64,000 bases of DNA from Azospirillum sp. TSO35-2 (GTDB lineage: Bacteria; Pseudomonadota; Alphaproteobacteria; Azospirillales; Azospirillaceae): contig NZ_LGRA01000004.1 of assembly GCF_003116095.1 (NCBI RefSeq), positions 28,225 through 92,224 of the forward strand. The letters run 5' to 3'. Positions 52,280-61,700 of this stretch are shown here, one piece after another. Below the pieces are notes generated by a model. That model saw only the letters and a list, made by a program, of their open reading frames with translations. It was not told where the DNA came from and did no database searches. Every line of letters begins with the position of its first letter. The first letter of the stretch is position 1. The position numbers and the translations under genes were made by a program.

Positions 52280-53404
52280 ATGAGCAGCATCATGTCTGAT
52301 CACACGCAGCTCATCCTGGATGGGACGAAGATCGCTTGGCATGAGGATCGCGTGCGGGCCTGGGAGCGTGGCGAACGCATCGCCCCCATCACGATCGATA
52401 TGGCATTGACCCGAGCCTGCAATTACGGCTGCCATTTTTGCTACGCGATGCTGCAGGAGAACGACCGCGGCGTAATCAACCAGAAGGTCATGTACGACTT
52501 CCTGGAAGATTGTGCGGAAATCGGCGTCAAGGGCATCAGCCTCGTGTCGGACGGCGAAAGCACCATCTCGCCGGTGTTCGTCGATAGCGTCGTGCGCGGC
52601 AGCGAACTTGGCCTGTCCATGGCCTGCGGAACCAACGGCTTCGTGCTGAACCGGCGCAAGCTGGAGGAAATTCTTCCGCACATGACCTACCTCCGCGTCA
52701 ACATCTCGGCCGGAGAGCGCCAGCGTTACGCCGAGATCATGGGGGTCAAGGAGCATTGGTTCGACCGGGTGTGCGAGAACATCCGGGATATGGTGGAGAT
52801 CAAGAAGCGCTTGGGACTGTCGGTGACCATCGGCCTTCAAATGGTCCTGATGCCTCAATATGCCGATCAGATCCTGCCGCTGGCCCGGTTGGGCAAGGAG
52901 TTGCGACCCGATTACTTGGTCATCAAGCATTGTTCAGATGACGAAGACGGTTCACTGGGAGTGGACTATGGGGGATACGAGGCGATCTACGACCTGCTTC
53001 ATCAGGCCGAAGAGATGTCGGACGAGGAATACAAGGTTGTTGTCAAGTGGTCGAAGATACAGGACGGCCACCGCCGCAGCTATCAACGCTGCTATGGCCC
53101 CCCTTTCATGATCCAGCTCTCAGGTTCGGGATTGGTCGCCCCCTGCGGCATGCTGTTCAATGAACGCTACAAGAAATTCCACATCGGCAACATTTGCGAA
53201 ACTCGCTTCAAGGACATATGGGCGAGTGATCGCTACTGGGATGTGATGAACTATCTCGCCGGTCCGGACTTCAATGCCCAGACCATGTGTGGCACGCTGT
53301 GCCTTCAGCACAAAGTGAACGAGGTGCTGGACGCGCATCTAAAGGGTCACATCACACTGGAGAAACCGATCGGCTCCCCACCGCAACATCTCAGCTTCAT
53401 CTGA
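52280..53404 (+). CDS. Radical SAM/SPASM-domain protein
   Basis: 374 residues, preceded by GTGAGGAG; a second in-frame ATG is four codons on. Radical SAM motif CNYGCHFCYAMLQE at about residues 50-57, then GVKGISLVSDGESTISPVFV, matching the motif-2 region of the SPASM enzyme at 34 kb. The C-terminal region has RCYGPPFMIQLSGSGLVAPC, NICETRFKDIWASDRY and CGTLCLQHKVNEVL, consistent with SPASM auxiliary clusters. It is the last enzyme of the nucleotide-sugar operon except for the Nudix protein, and is coupled by position to the unknown gene upstream. Likely a dehydrogenase or epimerase acting on a sugar or peptide. Confidence 0.85.
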   Translation: MSSIMSDHTQLILDGTKIAWHEDRVRAWERGERIAPITIDMALTRACNYGCHFCYAMLQENDRGVINQKVMYDFLEDCAEIGVKGISLVSDGESTISPVFVDSVVRGSELGLSMACGTNGFVLNRRKLEEILPHMTYLRVNISAGERQRYAEIMGVKEHWFDRVCENIRDMVEIKKRLGLSVTIGLQMVLMPQYADQILPLARLGKELRPDYLVIKHCSDDEDGSLGVDYGGYEAIYDLLHQAEEMSDEEYKVVVKWSKIQDGHRRSYQRCYGPPFMIQLSGSGLVAPCGMLFNERYKKFHIGNICETRFKDIWASDRYWDVMNYLAGPDFNAQTMCGTLCLQHKVNEVLDAHLKGHITLEKPIGSPPQHLSFI

Positions 53405-53417
53405 TCCGCTGCGCTCA

Positions 53418-53981
53418 ATGGCTTCCAAACCTCCTGGGAGTGATCCGTGTGAAGAGGCCGATGGCGATGGTGGCCTGCTGCCCGGCGGACCGGGCTGGCT
53501 GCTGCGGGATGTCGCGGTGCTGCTGACGACGTTCGACGGTCGCTATCTGATGCAGCTTCGAGACAATGTTCCTTGGTTGCGGGTGCCCGGCCACTGGGCA
53601 TTGTTCGGTGGCCGGGTCGAGGATGGCGAGACGCCACGCCAAGCCGCGATGCGCGAGTTGATGGAGGAGTTGGAGTTCCAGCCCGGTCAGATGCATTGGT
53701 TCACCGAAACCGGATTCGTCATGCCGCAGCTCAATGTCGGCCCGAGCAGGAAGGTCTTTTTCGAGGCGCGGGTCACAGCGGAGGATATCGGGCGCATGGT
53801 GCTGCACGAAGGGGCCGCCATGCGGCTGTTCACGCTGCAGGAGCTGTTGGATGAACCACGCATCGTTCCATGGGATATCGGCGCGGTGATCCTGCATGCC
53901 CGGCAGGATCAGATCTTCCGCAAACCCGTGCCCGGTCCGGTCGGTGCAAGCCCGAACGATGGGCGTCCCCTTACCCCATGA
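53418..53981 (+). CDS. Nudix hydrolase
   Basis: 187 residues. The Nudix box is FGGRVEDGETPRQAAMRELM followed by EELEF (residues about 63-88), with Leu in place of the last Gly. Upstream strand: VAVLLTTFDGRYLMQLRDNV. WALFGG is typical of Nudix enzymes acting on nucleotide sugars or similar compounds. It starts 14 bases after the radical SAM gene and closes the plus-strand operon. Its last 11 bases overlap the end of the convergent lipoprotein gene. Possibly removes stalled or damaged NDP-sugars; substrate not known. Confidence 0.85.
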   Translation: MASKPPGSDPCEEADGDGGLLPGGPGWLLRDVAVLLTTFDGRYLMQLRDNVPWLRVPGHWALFGGRVEDGETPRQAAMRELMEELEFQPGQMHWFTETGFVMPQLNVGPSRKVFFEARVTAEDIGRMVLHEGAAMRLFTLQELLDEPRIVPWDIGAVILHARQDQIFRKPVPGPVGASPNDGRPLTP

Positions 53982-54462
53982 TCTTCCACGACCCGTCGGG
54001 CTGGCGGCAGGCGGTGCCGAAGGCCTGTTCGCTGCGGCCGCCGACGACGATGGTCTGCTGGAACTCGCGGCAGTAGGAGCCGCTGCCGTCATAGCCGTCG
54101 CGCACCGGGACGATGACGCCCTGGTTGCCGGACTGCGGGTTGTTCCAGCTGATCCGCTGGCCGATCGGGGCGCTGTAGGCCTGATAGGCGGCGCGGTCGG
54201 CGTATTGCTGGTCGGCGCGGTCCAGCGAGGAGCCGATCTCCCGCCCGGCGAAGGCGCCCAGCAGCGTGCCGATGCCGACCGCCACCAGCTTGCCCGAGCC
54301 GCCGCCGAAGCGCGAGCCGATCAGGCCGCCGGCCACGGCGCCGCCGACGGTGCCGAACCCCTCCTTGGTGCCCATCGAGCCGGTCTGGCAGCCGGCGAGC
54401 GCGGTGGACAGCAGCAGCATGGCGACGGCGGCGAGGCGGGTGGAACGGGTCGGGGCACGCAT
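53971..54462 (-). CDS. Glycine-zipper outer-membrane lipoprotein (17 kDa antigen-like)
   Basis: 163 residues. A signal peptide (MRAPTRSTRLAAVAMLLLST) ends in the lipobox LAGC, Cys25 being the expected lipid-modified residue. A glycine zipper follows: GTVGGAVAGGLIGSRFGGGS and VGIGTLLGAFAGREIGSSLD, as in Rickettsia 17 kDa surface antigens. The C-terminal half has ISWNNPQSGNQGVIVPVRDG, YCREFQQTIVVGG and ACRQPDGSWKIM, typical of that family. Probably sits in the outer membrane. It is convergent with, and overlaps, the Nudix gene. It looks like a core rather than an island gene. Confidence 0.9.
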   Translation of the reverse strand: MRAPTRSTRLAAVAMLLLSTALAGCQTGSMGTKEGFGTVGGAVAGGLIGSRFGGGSGKLVAVGIGTLLGAFAGREIGSSLDRADQQYADRAAYQAYSAPIGQRISWNNPQSGNQGVIVPVRDGYDGSGSYCREFQQTIVVGGRSEQAFGTACRQPDGSWKIMG

Positions 54463-54503
54463 CGGGGAAACTCTCTTTTTCGAGGATCGCTGCCCTGGTT
54501 ATA

Positions 54504-54525
54504 GCGCAAGCGCGGCCGCTTGTGC
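54504..54525 (-). terminator. Stem-loop after the sulfotransferase gene
   Basis: GCGCAAGCG (54504-54512) can pair with CGCTTGTGC (54517-54525) with one G-U pair and a 4-base loop. It lies between the end of the sulfotransferase gene and the start of the lipoprotein gene, both on the minus strand. It would end the tail-collar operon. No clear T-run. Confidence 0.4.
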
Positions 54526-54533
54526 AGCCGCCC

Positions 54534-55199
54534 TCACGCCCTGTCCAGCGCCTCTCTCTCCCGCACCCGGTAATGGGCGAGCAGGCGCGGGCACAGCCCC
54601 TCCAGCCGGGCCTCCAGCGCCGGGTCGCGCGGCTTGTCGCGGAAGCGTTCCGACACCGCCCGGCCCTGCACGTTGCCGAAGGCGACCTCCATGCGGTCCA
54701 TCAGGTCCGGCACATGCCGCCACAGCGCGCCGATCAGCTCGTCGTGGCGCCGACGGTAGTCGTGGAAGCCATCCTCCACCGGCCAGCCCAGCCGGTTCAG
54801 CGTCTCGGACAGCCGGGGGTCGCGGGCGACGAAATCCTCGTAATGGAGGACGGCGTCGAAGCGGTCGCGTTCGGCGAAGACCTGGTCGATGAGGATGAAC
54901 TTCTCGTCGATCAGGCCGGAGTGGTTGCGGTAGGGCTTGGTGGCGAGGCTCTGGTAATTGTCCCGCGGGTCGCGCAGCAGCAGCAGGATCCGGTCGGGGC
55001 GGAAGCGTTCGACATGGACGGCCAGCGGGTAGGCGGTGGTCACCACCGTCTTGACGACCATGTCCAGGTCGGTGTCCACCCGCGGGGCGGCGTAGTTGTT
55101 CAGGGTGTCGACCAGGGCCAGGCAGTCGGGCCGCTGCGCCAGGAACAGGGTGAAGGCGGTCGCGCCGCTCGATTGCATGCCGTAGACCAGAAGGCGCAT
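54534..55199 (-). CDS. Sulfotransferase-like P-loop protein
   Basis: 221 residues. VYGMQSSGATAFTLFLAQRP at the N-terminus is the 5'-PAPS-binding loop (SSGxTxF type), and ILLLLRDPRDNYQSLATKPY (about residues 86-105) the 3'-phosphate-binding segment with RDPRD. LHYEDFVARDP (about 130) is the family's third motif. These enzymes move sulfate from PAPS to a hydroxyl or amine of a glycan or small molecule. It is the last gene of the minus-strand operon beginning with the tail-collar protein, 43 bases after the oxygenase gene. No PAPS synthesis genes are in the window. Confidence 0.8.
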   Translation of the reverse strand: MRLLVYGMQSSGATAFTLFLAQRPDCLALVDTLNNYAAPRVDTDLDMVVKTVVTTAYPLAVHVERFRPDRILLLLRDPRDNYQSLATKPYRNHSGLIDEKFILIDQVFAERDRFDAVLHYEDFVARDPRLSETLNRLGWPVEDGFHDYRRRHDELIGALWRHVPDLMDRMEVAFGNVQGRAVSERFRDKPRDPALEARLEGLCPRLLAHYRVREREALDRA

Positions 55200-55242
55200 C
55201 GGGGGTCCCGCGGTCGTGAAGGGGGGCGTCGTGGATGGGGGC

Positions 55243-56010
55243 TCAGCCGACGCCCAGCCAGTCGGTGGCGATCTCGGCGCTGATGAAGACGTATTGGCGG
55301 ATGTGCGGGGTCGGGTGGCGGACGCTGACGCCGTGCAGGGCGTCGATGCCCTGCGGGAAGATCACCAGCTGGTTGCTGCGGTAGGGGATGGTCGCCACCA
55401 CCTCCACCGCGTCGGCCGGCACCTCGTAGCCGTCGATGCCCACCGGCCCGTTCTTCCAGCGGAACAGCTCCAGGTCGCCGCCCACCGCGTCGTCGTCCGG
55501 CCGGCGCAGGTAGTACAGGCAGGTGAACAGGCGGTTCGGCGTGTCGAGATGGGGCCCGCGCGACGAGGACGGGCCGGCGGTGACCGGCGTGTTGACCTCG
55601 GCGCGGGCGTCCTGGAGGATGCGCGCCCGGTCATAGCCGTCGCACAGCAGCCGTCCCATCGGATGGCCCAGCAGGTCGCCGTCCAGCGCCCGCAGCAGCG
55701 CGTCCGGCCAGTGGCCGCGGAACAGCGCCACCACCTCGGCGAACCAGTCGGGCGCGCTGTGCCGGCGGACGAACTCCTTCCAGACCGGCGACATCTCGCT
55801 GTGGTTCATGATCAGCCAGGCGGAGAGCTGGTAGCGCCGGTTGCTGCCCGGCTTGCGGTTCGGGTCGGCCCAGCCGACCTGGGCGAAGCTGGGGAACCCC
55901 TCGTTCAGCGCGCGGTGGGTCTCGTCGTCGTAGACGTCGCTCAGCACGACGTGGGGGAACGGGTCGAGCCGGATGTCGGCGGCGGTGACGCCGGAGAGCA
56001 GGGAACGCAT
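55243..56010 (-). CDS. 2-oxoglutarate/Fe(II)-dependent oxygenase-like protein
   Basis: 255 residues. HLDTPNRLFTCLYYLRRPDD gives the HxD ligands (about residues 153-155), GGDLELFRWKNG the central strand, and LVIFPQGIDALHGVSVRHP the distal His. HIRQYVFISAEI carries the Arg for 2-oxoglutarate. The pattern matches prolyl-4-hydroxylase-like 2OG oxygenases that are found in tail-collar gene clusters. It lies 24 bases after the GNAT gene. It could hydroxylate the co-encoded tail-collar protein or a small molecule. Confidence 0.8.
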   Translation of the reverse strand: MRSLLSGVTAADIRLDPFPHVVLSDVYDDETHRALNEGFPSFAQVGWADPNRKPGSNRRYQLSAWLIMNHSEMSPVWKEFVRRHSAPDWFAEVVALFRGHWPDALLRALDGDLLGHPMGRLLCDGYDRARILQDARAEVNTPVTAGPSSSRGPHLDTPNRLFTCLYYLRRPDDDAVGGDLELFRWKNGPVGIDGYEVPADAVEVVATIPYRSNQLVIFPQGIDALHGVSVRHPTPHIRQYVFISAEIATDWLGVG

Positions 56011-56034
56011 GGGAACGGGGGTCTCCGTCGGGCC

Positions 56035-56643
56035 TCAGGCCCGGGGCTGCGCCGGCGGCAGGGTCGCCAGGAACCGGAAGGCGGCGGCCATCTGGACCGC
56101 GGCGTGGTCGGCGATCTGGGTCGCCAGGGCGGCGTCGGGATGGCCGGCGGGCAGCCAGGCCATGTGGAAATGGGGCGGATCGAAGTTCATCACCCGGAAG
56201 CCCAGCCGTTCATAGACCTGCCGCCCGTGCGACCCGAAGAGCGGGGTGGAGAGCGTGATCGGCATCATCGTGCTGCCGGCCGCCATCTGCAGGCCGCGCA
56301 GGATGTCCGACCCGATGCCCGTGCCGCGGGCCTTGGTCAGGACCTGGAGTTCCGACACGCGCCAGTCGGCGGTGCCCAGATCGACCACCAGCCGGCCGAC
56401 GCGGTCGCCCGCCTTCTCGATCAGCAGGTCGATGTGTTCGGGATAGATGGCCTCCTGCCCGGCGCGCATCGTCCTGTACTGCTGTTCGTACAGCGTGCGC
56501 AGGAAGTCGGCGTTGCCGTCCGCCCAGGCCAGCCAGGGCCGCGCCTCGATGAACAGGGTCAGCAGGAAGGGCTCGTCGGACGGGGTGGTGAAGCGCACCG
56601 TCAGGTTGCCCGGGAACGTGAAGGAACCGGCGAAACCGGTCAT
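56035..56643 (-). CDS. GNAT-family acetyltransferase-like protein
   Basis: About 202 residues from MTGFAGSFTFPGNLTVRFTT. The frame is open upstream into the DUF6916-like gene, but only this ATG gives the family start. Motif A is VSELQVLTKARGTGIGSDIL (Q/RxxGxG/A in ARGTGIG), and QVYERLGFRV the C-terminal turn. RAGQEAIYPEHIDLLIEKAG and VGRLVVDLGTADWRV match beta strands 3-4. It follows the DUF6916-like gene by 82 bases and belongs to the tail-collar operon. Probably acetylates a protein or small molecule. Confidence 0.8.
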   Translation of the reverse strand: MTGFAGSFTFPGNLTVRFTTPSDEPFLLTLFIEARPWLAWADGNADFLRTLYEQQYRTMRAGQEAIYPEHIDLLIEKAGDRVGRLVVDLGTADWRVSELQVLTKARGTGIGSDILRGLQMAAGSTMMPITLSTPLFGSHGRQVYERLGFRVMNFDPPHFHMAWLPAGHPDAALATQIADHAAVQMAAAFRFLATLPPAQPRA

Positions 56644-56725
56644 GGAGCGATGATCTCCGGCATAAGGTTCCCAACCCTCCCGCCGCCGTCCCGGAAGACG
56701 GGGCGGCGGCGGGACGGTGGGCGCG

Positions 56726-57049
56726 TCAGTTGAAGACGATCTGGAACAGCGCCGCGTCGGGCCCGGCATCGGCCGGCATCACCCGCTCCACATGGAGCGG
56801 ACCGAAGGTTCCGGCCGACGGGTGGGTGATGGTGAACGAGGCGCCGTTGAAGAAGGGCAACCCGTCCGCCGGGCACTGCAGCAGAAGATCGAAGGTCGTC
56901 CGCGGACTCCCGTTCATGGTGTTGCGCGGGTGTTCCCGGCAAGCGACCAGCGTCGCCGCGATCTCCACACCCTCTTCCGACGTCATGGTGAAGACGCTGT
57001 TCAGGTGCGGGGTGAAGACGGCGGCCGACAGAAGGCTGATGTCGGTCAT
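56726..57049 (-). CDS. DUF6916-like small protein
   Basis: 107 residues starting MTDISLLSAAVFTPHLNSVF. Family-like features are an early FTPHLNSVF, LVACREHPRNTMNGSPRTTF and LQCPADGLPFFNGASFTITH, ending DAALFQIVFN. I recognise the pattern of a short domain encoded next to tail-collar proteins (DUF6916) with moderate confidence. The start shares one base with the stop of the tail-collar gene (TGATG). Role: probably a structural or assembly partner of the tail-collar protein. Confidence 0.75.
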   Translation of the reverse strand: MTDISLLSAAVFTPHLNSVFTMTSEEGVEIAATLVACREHPRNTMNGSPRTTFDLLLQCPADGLPFFNGASFTITHPSAGTFGPLHVERVMPADAGPDAALFQIVFN

Positions 57050-57789
57050 CAGTTGCGCTGCGGGTAGAGGCCGTTGACGGCGATGATGAAGTTCATCGCC
57101 AGATACGGCTGCATGTTGCTGAAGGCCTGCCCGGAGCCGGTGGGGTTGACCGTCACGGTGCCGCCGGCGATGGACGAGATCGTGGTGGTCGTGGCGGCGG
57201 TGCCGGCGCTGCCGGCGACCAGAACGTCGACCGGCAGGTTCGCGGCGGCGCCCGACGCCGGGGCGGCGGTGGTGAACGGCCCCTTGAAGGTCACCGGATT
57301 GGTGCCCAGGCCATTCGGAACCGTGGCGCTGACACCGGTCAGATAGCCCGGCTGTCCGTTCGCCAGGGCGGAGATCGTGGCGCCGGTCGCCGGCGGGGTG
57401 GTGCCGACCGGCAGGCTGGCGCTGATGTTCAGGCTGCTCGTGGTGGCCGGAATGGTGACCGTCTGCGAGCTGAGAACCGGGGTGAAGGACGCCGTATGGT
57501 TGTGCGCCGGGAGGTTGCCGATCGTCAGGGCCGACACTTCCGTCCCGCCGGTCGCGGCCATGGTGTAGGCCGCGCCGCTCGCCGGGCTGACGCCGGTGCC
57601 GACCGGAACGCGCCCCTGCAGGTTCGGCAGCGCGAAGGTGGTGCTGCCGTTGCCGCCGAACCGGGTTCCCATCAGGGAGTACAGGGCCGCGTACTGCTGG
57701 AGGTTCAGCGTCTGGCCCGCGCATCGCTGATAGTCCAGGGGGGCCCAGTCCCACGGAATCATGAACACCATTCCGAGCATTGGATCCAT
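57049..57789 (-). CDS. Phage tail-collar-domain protein (MdpB-like)
   Basis: 246 residues from MDPMLGMVFMIPWDWAPLDY, with AAGGAAGA upstream. The N-terminus is the collar domain (CAGQTLNLQQYAALYSLMGT, RFGGNGSTTFALPNLQGRVP); the middle is a Thr/Ala/Ser-rich beta-strand region, and NMQPYLAMNFIIAVNGLYPQ closes it. Such proteins, first called microcystin-dependent protein MdpB, are encoded outside prophages next to small DUF6916-like proteins, acetyltransferases and oxygenases. No phage structural genes are near. It heads the minus-strand operon. Confidence 0.88.
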   Translation of the reverse strand: MDPMLGMVFMIPWDWAPLDYQRCAGQTLNLQQYAALYSLMGTRFGGNGSTTFALPNLQGRVPVGTGVSPASGAAYTMAATGGTEVSALTIGNLPAHNHTASFTPVLSSQTVTIPATTSSLNISASLPVGTTPPATGATISALANGQPGYLTGVSATVPNGLGTNPVTFKGPFTTAAPASGAAANLPVDVLVAGSAGTAATTTTISSIAGGTVTVNPTGSGQAFSNMQPYLAMNFIIAVNGLYPQRN

Positions 57790-58776
57790 AAAAATCTTCC
57801 TTTTCTGAATATTTTTGTGCTCTGCACAAACCCTGGCGAAGACCGCAAGGGTTTTATCCCTACGGGTTGTTCGGCTATACCAAAACAATCCGCATGAGTC
57901 GATATCCTGTAGAAATTTCTCGCAATGTTTGCGTTTCCGTTGCGGACTTTGACGGAAACGCCGCCAGCGATGAGGAAAAACACCGGGATTTCACCCACTC
58001 TCCCCTATCGGGAGCAGGGCTCCCCATTTTATGGCGCAAATAAGTTGTAAGATTCGAACATGACATCAGCAATAGAATACAGAGACTCCGCCAGTCTGTC
58101 ATCCTTCCGCTGAAACGCCGCGTCCATGGCCTGTCGGAGGTCGCAAAAATGTCAGGCCTTGTCCGCAGAACGGGAATGGCCACGGTTGACGCGAAGCCGA
58201 CGATTCCTGTCATCGACCGTCATTCCCGCGGAGGCGGGAATGCAGCCATTTCGCCCCCTCTCCGACCCGGAGGCCCGCCTCCCCGCCGCTGTTCCGCAGA
58301 GTTTGGTCGTTTCAAGCCCAACTCCGCCGGAATTGCGGAGGTCCAAAACAGCAGAGCCCGTGCTTTCGGCGGAAATCCGCCCGTAAATCCGTGGGAATCC
58401 GTCAATTTTCGAAGGCGCCACACGCAGGAGTATGCAGGTCCCGCCGCCACCCCGTCCAGGTACGGTGGCACGATGGTTGGTTCACCACCACAGCGACGGG
58501 CGCGCACAATGTTTTGTTAACCAGCCATCCGCATGATTGATCAAGCGCGCACGGTCGCAGGGCCGTTCCACCCGGTGGAGGTCATACCCGCCTCCCTTCC
58601 GGTCGAGCGGTTCGATACGCTACATTCTCGTTAAAAAGTTGTGCTCTTTCAGCAAACTCCCTTAACAGGGTGCTACATTTCGGCACATGTTCGTACGTTG
58701 CGGGCGGGTAATTTCTTTCCTACAAATCAACGATTGGTTTGAATCCCCGATCTTCGGGCTTCTGGCGGGTGTGGCG
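57790..58776. other. Long intergenic region with palindrome
   Basis: About 990 bases between the divergent tail-collar and adhesin genes. No open frame here has a ribosome-binding site or domain. The 57790-58080 part and the stretch around 58600-58680 are AT-richer and probably contain the promoters. A 9-bp-arm palindrome at 58221-58242 is listed separately. Confidence 0.5.
58221..58242. repeat. Palindromic intergenic repeat CATTCCCGC-GGAG-GCGGGAATG
   Basis: Perfect 9-bp arms around a 4-base loop. This CATTCCCGC...GCGGGAATG form is the common core of dispersed extragenic palindromes in many high-GC Proteobacteria. It may be such a repeat or a terminator-like hairpin. Confidence 0.5.
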
Positions 58777-61700
58777 ATGAAATCCAGGTTCACGCGGGTG
58801 AAGGGTTCGGCGAAGAGCGGTTCGGCGACGAAGGACGCGGCAGGCGGCACGGCGCGGACGGCGGGCCGCCGGCCGCCGCTGGCCTTCGCGCTGGAACCGC
58901 GCTTCATGTTCGACGCCGCCGGGGCCGCCACCGCCGACCCCGCGGCGGCGACGGACCACGGCGCCGACCCCGCCGCCGCCAGCCACGACAGCGATCACGC
59001 GACCGACCACAGCGCCGACCAGTGGCAGGCCCAGGCGGTCGCCGCCCCGGCCTCGACCGCGCCGGTGACCGCCCCGGTCGAGGTCCGCGCAGCCGACCCG
59101 GCGCAGAACGACGGCAAGAAGGAGGTCGTCTTCGTCGAAAACAACGTCGCCGATTACCAGACGCTGGTCGACGGGGTGAAGGCGGGCGTCGAGGTTGTGC
59201 TGCTCGATTCGACCAAGGATGGCCTGGCGCAGATGGCGCAGTGGGCGCAGACCCATTCCGGGTATGACGCCATCCACATCATCAGCCATGGGTCGGAGGG
59301 CAATGTCTATCTTGGGACCGCCTCCCTTAACGACGGCGACCTTTCCGCTCGCGGTGCGGATCTCGCCACCATTGGCAATGCGCTGACCACCGACGGCGAT
59401 CTGTTGCTGTATGGCTGCGATGTGGCGAAGGGTATCGACGGGCTGACGTTCATCAGTGATTTGGCGTCTGTCACCGGGGCCGATGTGGCCGCCTCAACCG
59501 ATTGGACCGGTTCCGCGTTGCGCAGCGGAAACTGGGACTTGGAAGCGAGCACGGGCGTTGTCGATGCGGGGAGGATTATTGGAGATACTGCCCGAGATAA
59601 TTACCGGCAGCTTCTCACTTCCACTGTCGAAAATTTTGACGCTGGGGTCAGCGTTAGCCAAGGTTCATACACACTCAGCGGGTTCACGTATTCTGTTCAT
59701 ACGGGAGGCGCAAACTCCAATTATGTTACGGACGTGAGCGATAGCGACTTCGTGAGTATCGGGGGGTACAGCTCCGGATATTTATCTGACAAATACGTTA
59801 CAACGAGTTCTTCCAGCAACCGTATGCTGATATTTGGCACCGCCAGCAACGGTGGCGTCATGACAAGCAACGGTGTTTTACCTGGGGCCGCGGATTTCCG
59901 CATAACGAATACCACAGCATTCAAAATTTCATCCATGACGGCTGATCTTGGTGTTCATGCCGGTGATTACCCAGAATTATTCGTTACAACGATGACAGTT
60001 ACCGGCTATCTGAATGGAGTTCAGGTTGCGCAGGACACAGTCGATTTTACCACAAGCGATTCCACAGGCTCAATTTCCTACACAAAGACGACCGGCGCAA
60101 ACGGCGGAGCACTGTCGTTCAGTTCCAGCTGGCAAAATATCGATGAGATCCGTTTCACAGGATCTGACAGCACCCACTACGCGGTTCTTGCAATCGACAA
60201 CATGACGTCGGATGCGGCTGTCGTCGGTCCGGTCAACAACGCCCCAACCCTCGACAACACCAAGACCCCGGTTCTGACCGGCGAGAATCAGTCCGTCGCC
60301 GTCAACACTCCCACCGGCGCCGTCGGCACCCTGGTGTCTTCGCTCGTCAACATCGGCGGGGCGCTCAGCAACGTCACGGACAGCGACAGCAGCCCATCGA
60401 CCGGCATCGCGCTGACCGCCACCAACACCGCCAACGGCAGCTGGTACTACACCACCGACGGCGGCAGCAACTGGACCGCCGTCGGAAGCGTTGCCGGCAA
60501 CAGCGCGCTTCTGCTGAAGGCCGACGCCAATACCCGGCTGTTCTTCAAGGCGAACAGCGGCTATTCCGGCACCGTCAGCAGCGCCGTCACCTTCCGCGCC
60601 TGGGACCAGACCAGCGGCACGGCGGGCAGCAAAGTCGACGCCTCCACCAACGGCGGCAGCACCGCCTTCTCGACCGCGACCGACACCGCGGACATCACCA
60701 TTACCGACAACGTCGCCCCGACGGTGAGCAGCGTCTCCTCTTCGACCAGCAACGGCACCTATGGCATTGGCAGCAGCATCTCGATCCAGGTCACCTTCTC
60801 CGAGGCCGTGACCGTCACCGGCACGCCGCAGTTGATGCTGGAAACCGGGACGACCGACCGTACCATCAACTATGTCAGCGGGACGGGCACCAGCACGCTG
60901 ACCTTCACCTATACGGTCCAGGCTGGCGACACGTCGGCCGATCTCGACTACCTGTCCACCACGGCACTTGTTCTCAACAGCGGGACGATCAAGGACGCGG
61001 CCGGCAACGACGCAACGCTGACCCTGCCGGCAACCGGCAGCGGATCGTCGCTGGGCGGGTCCAAGGCCATCGTCATCGACACCGCCCCCACCATCACGTC
61101 CGCCACCTACAACGCCAGCACCAACACGCTGGTGGTGACCGGCACCAACATCAGCGACGGCGCCACCATCGACGTGACCAAGCTGACCCTGACCGGCCAG
61201 GGCGGCAGCACCTACACGCTGACCTCCGATTCCTCGGTCACCTCCGCCCCCAGCTCCAACAGCTTCACCATCACGCTGGGGTCGACCGACCAGGCCTATG
61301 TGGAAGGGCTGCTGAACAAGAACGGCACCACCGCCCAGGGCGGCACCACCTACAACCTGGCCGGGGCCGTGAACTGGGACAGCACGCAGTCGGCGGCGGC
61401 CGACAGCACCGGCAACCTCGTCACCGTGTCCAACACCCAGAAGCCGACCATCAGCGCCGTCACCTACAACGCCTCGACCGGCGTGCTGACGGTGACCGGC
61501 ACCAACCTGGTGCACCAGTCGGGCGCCGGCAACGACATCGACCTGACGAAGCTGACCATCACCGGCCAGGGCAGCGGCACCGCCGCGCTGACCGGCGCGG
61601 TCGAGATCACCAGCGCCACCAGCTTCTCCGTCACGCTGAGCGGGGGGACGAAGACCAGCGTCGACGCCCTGCTGAACAAGGACGGCACCCTCTCCCTGGG

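Noticed and set aside
56726..57829. 367-codon minus-strand frame spanning the DUF6916-like and tail-collar genes
   Set aside because: Only the last 107 codons are real; the rest is out of frame with the collar-domain motifs.
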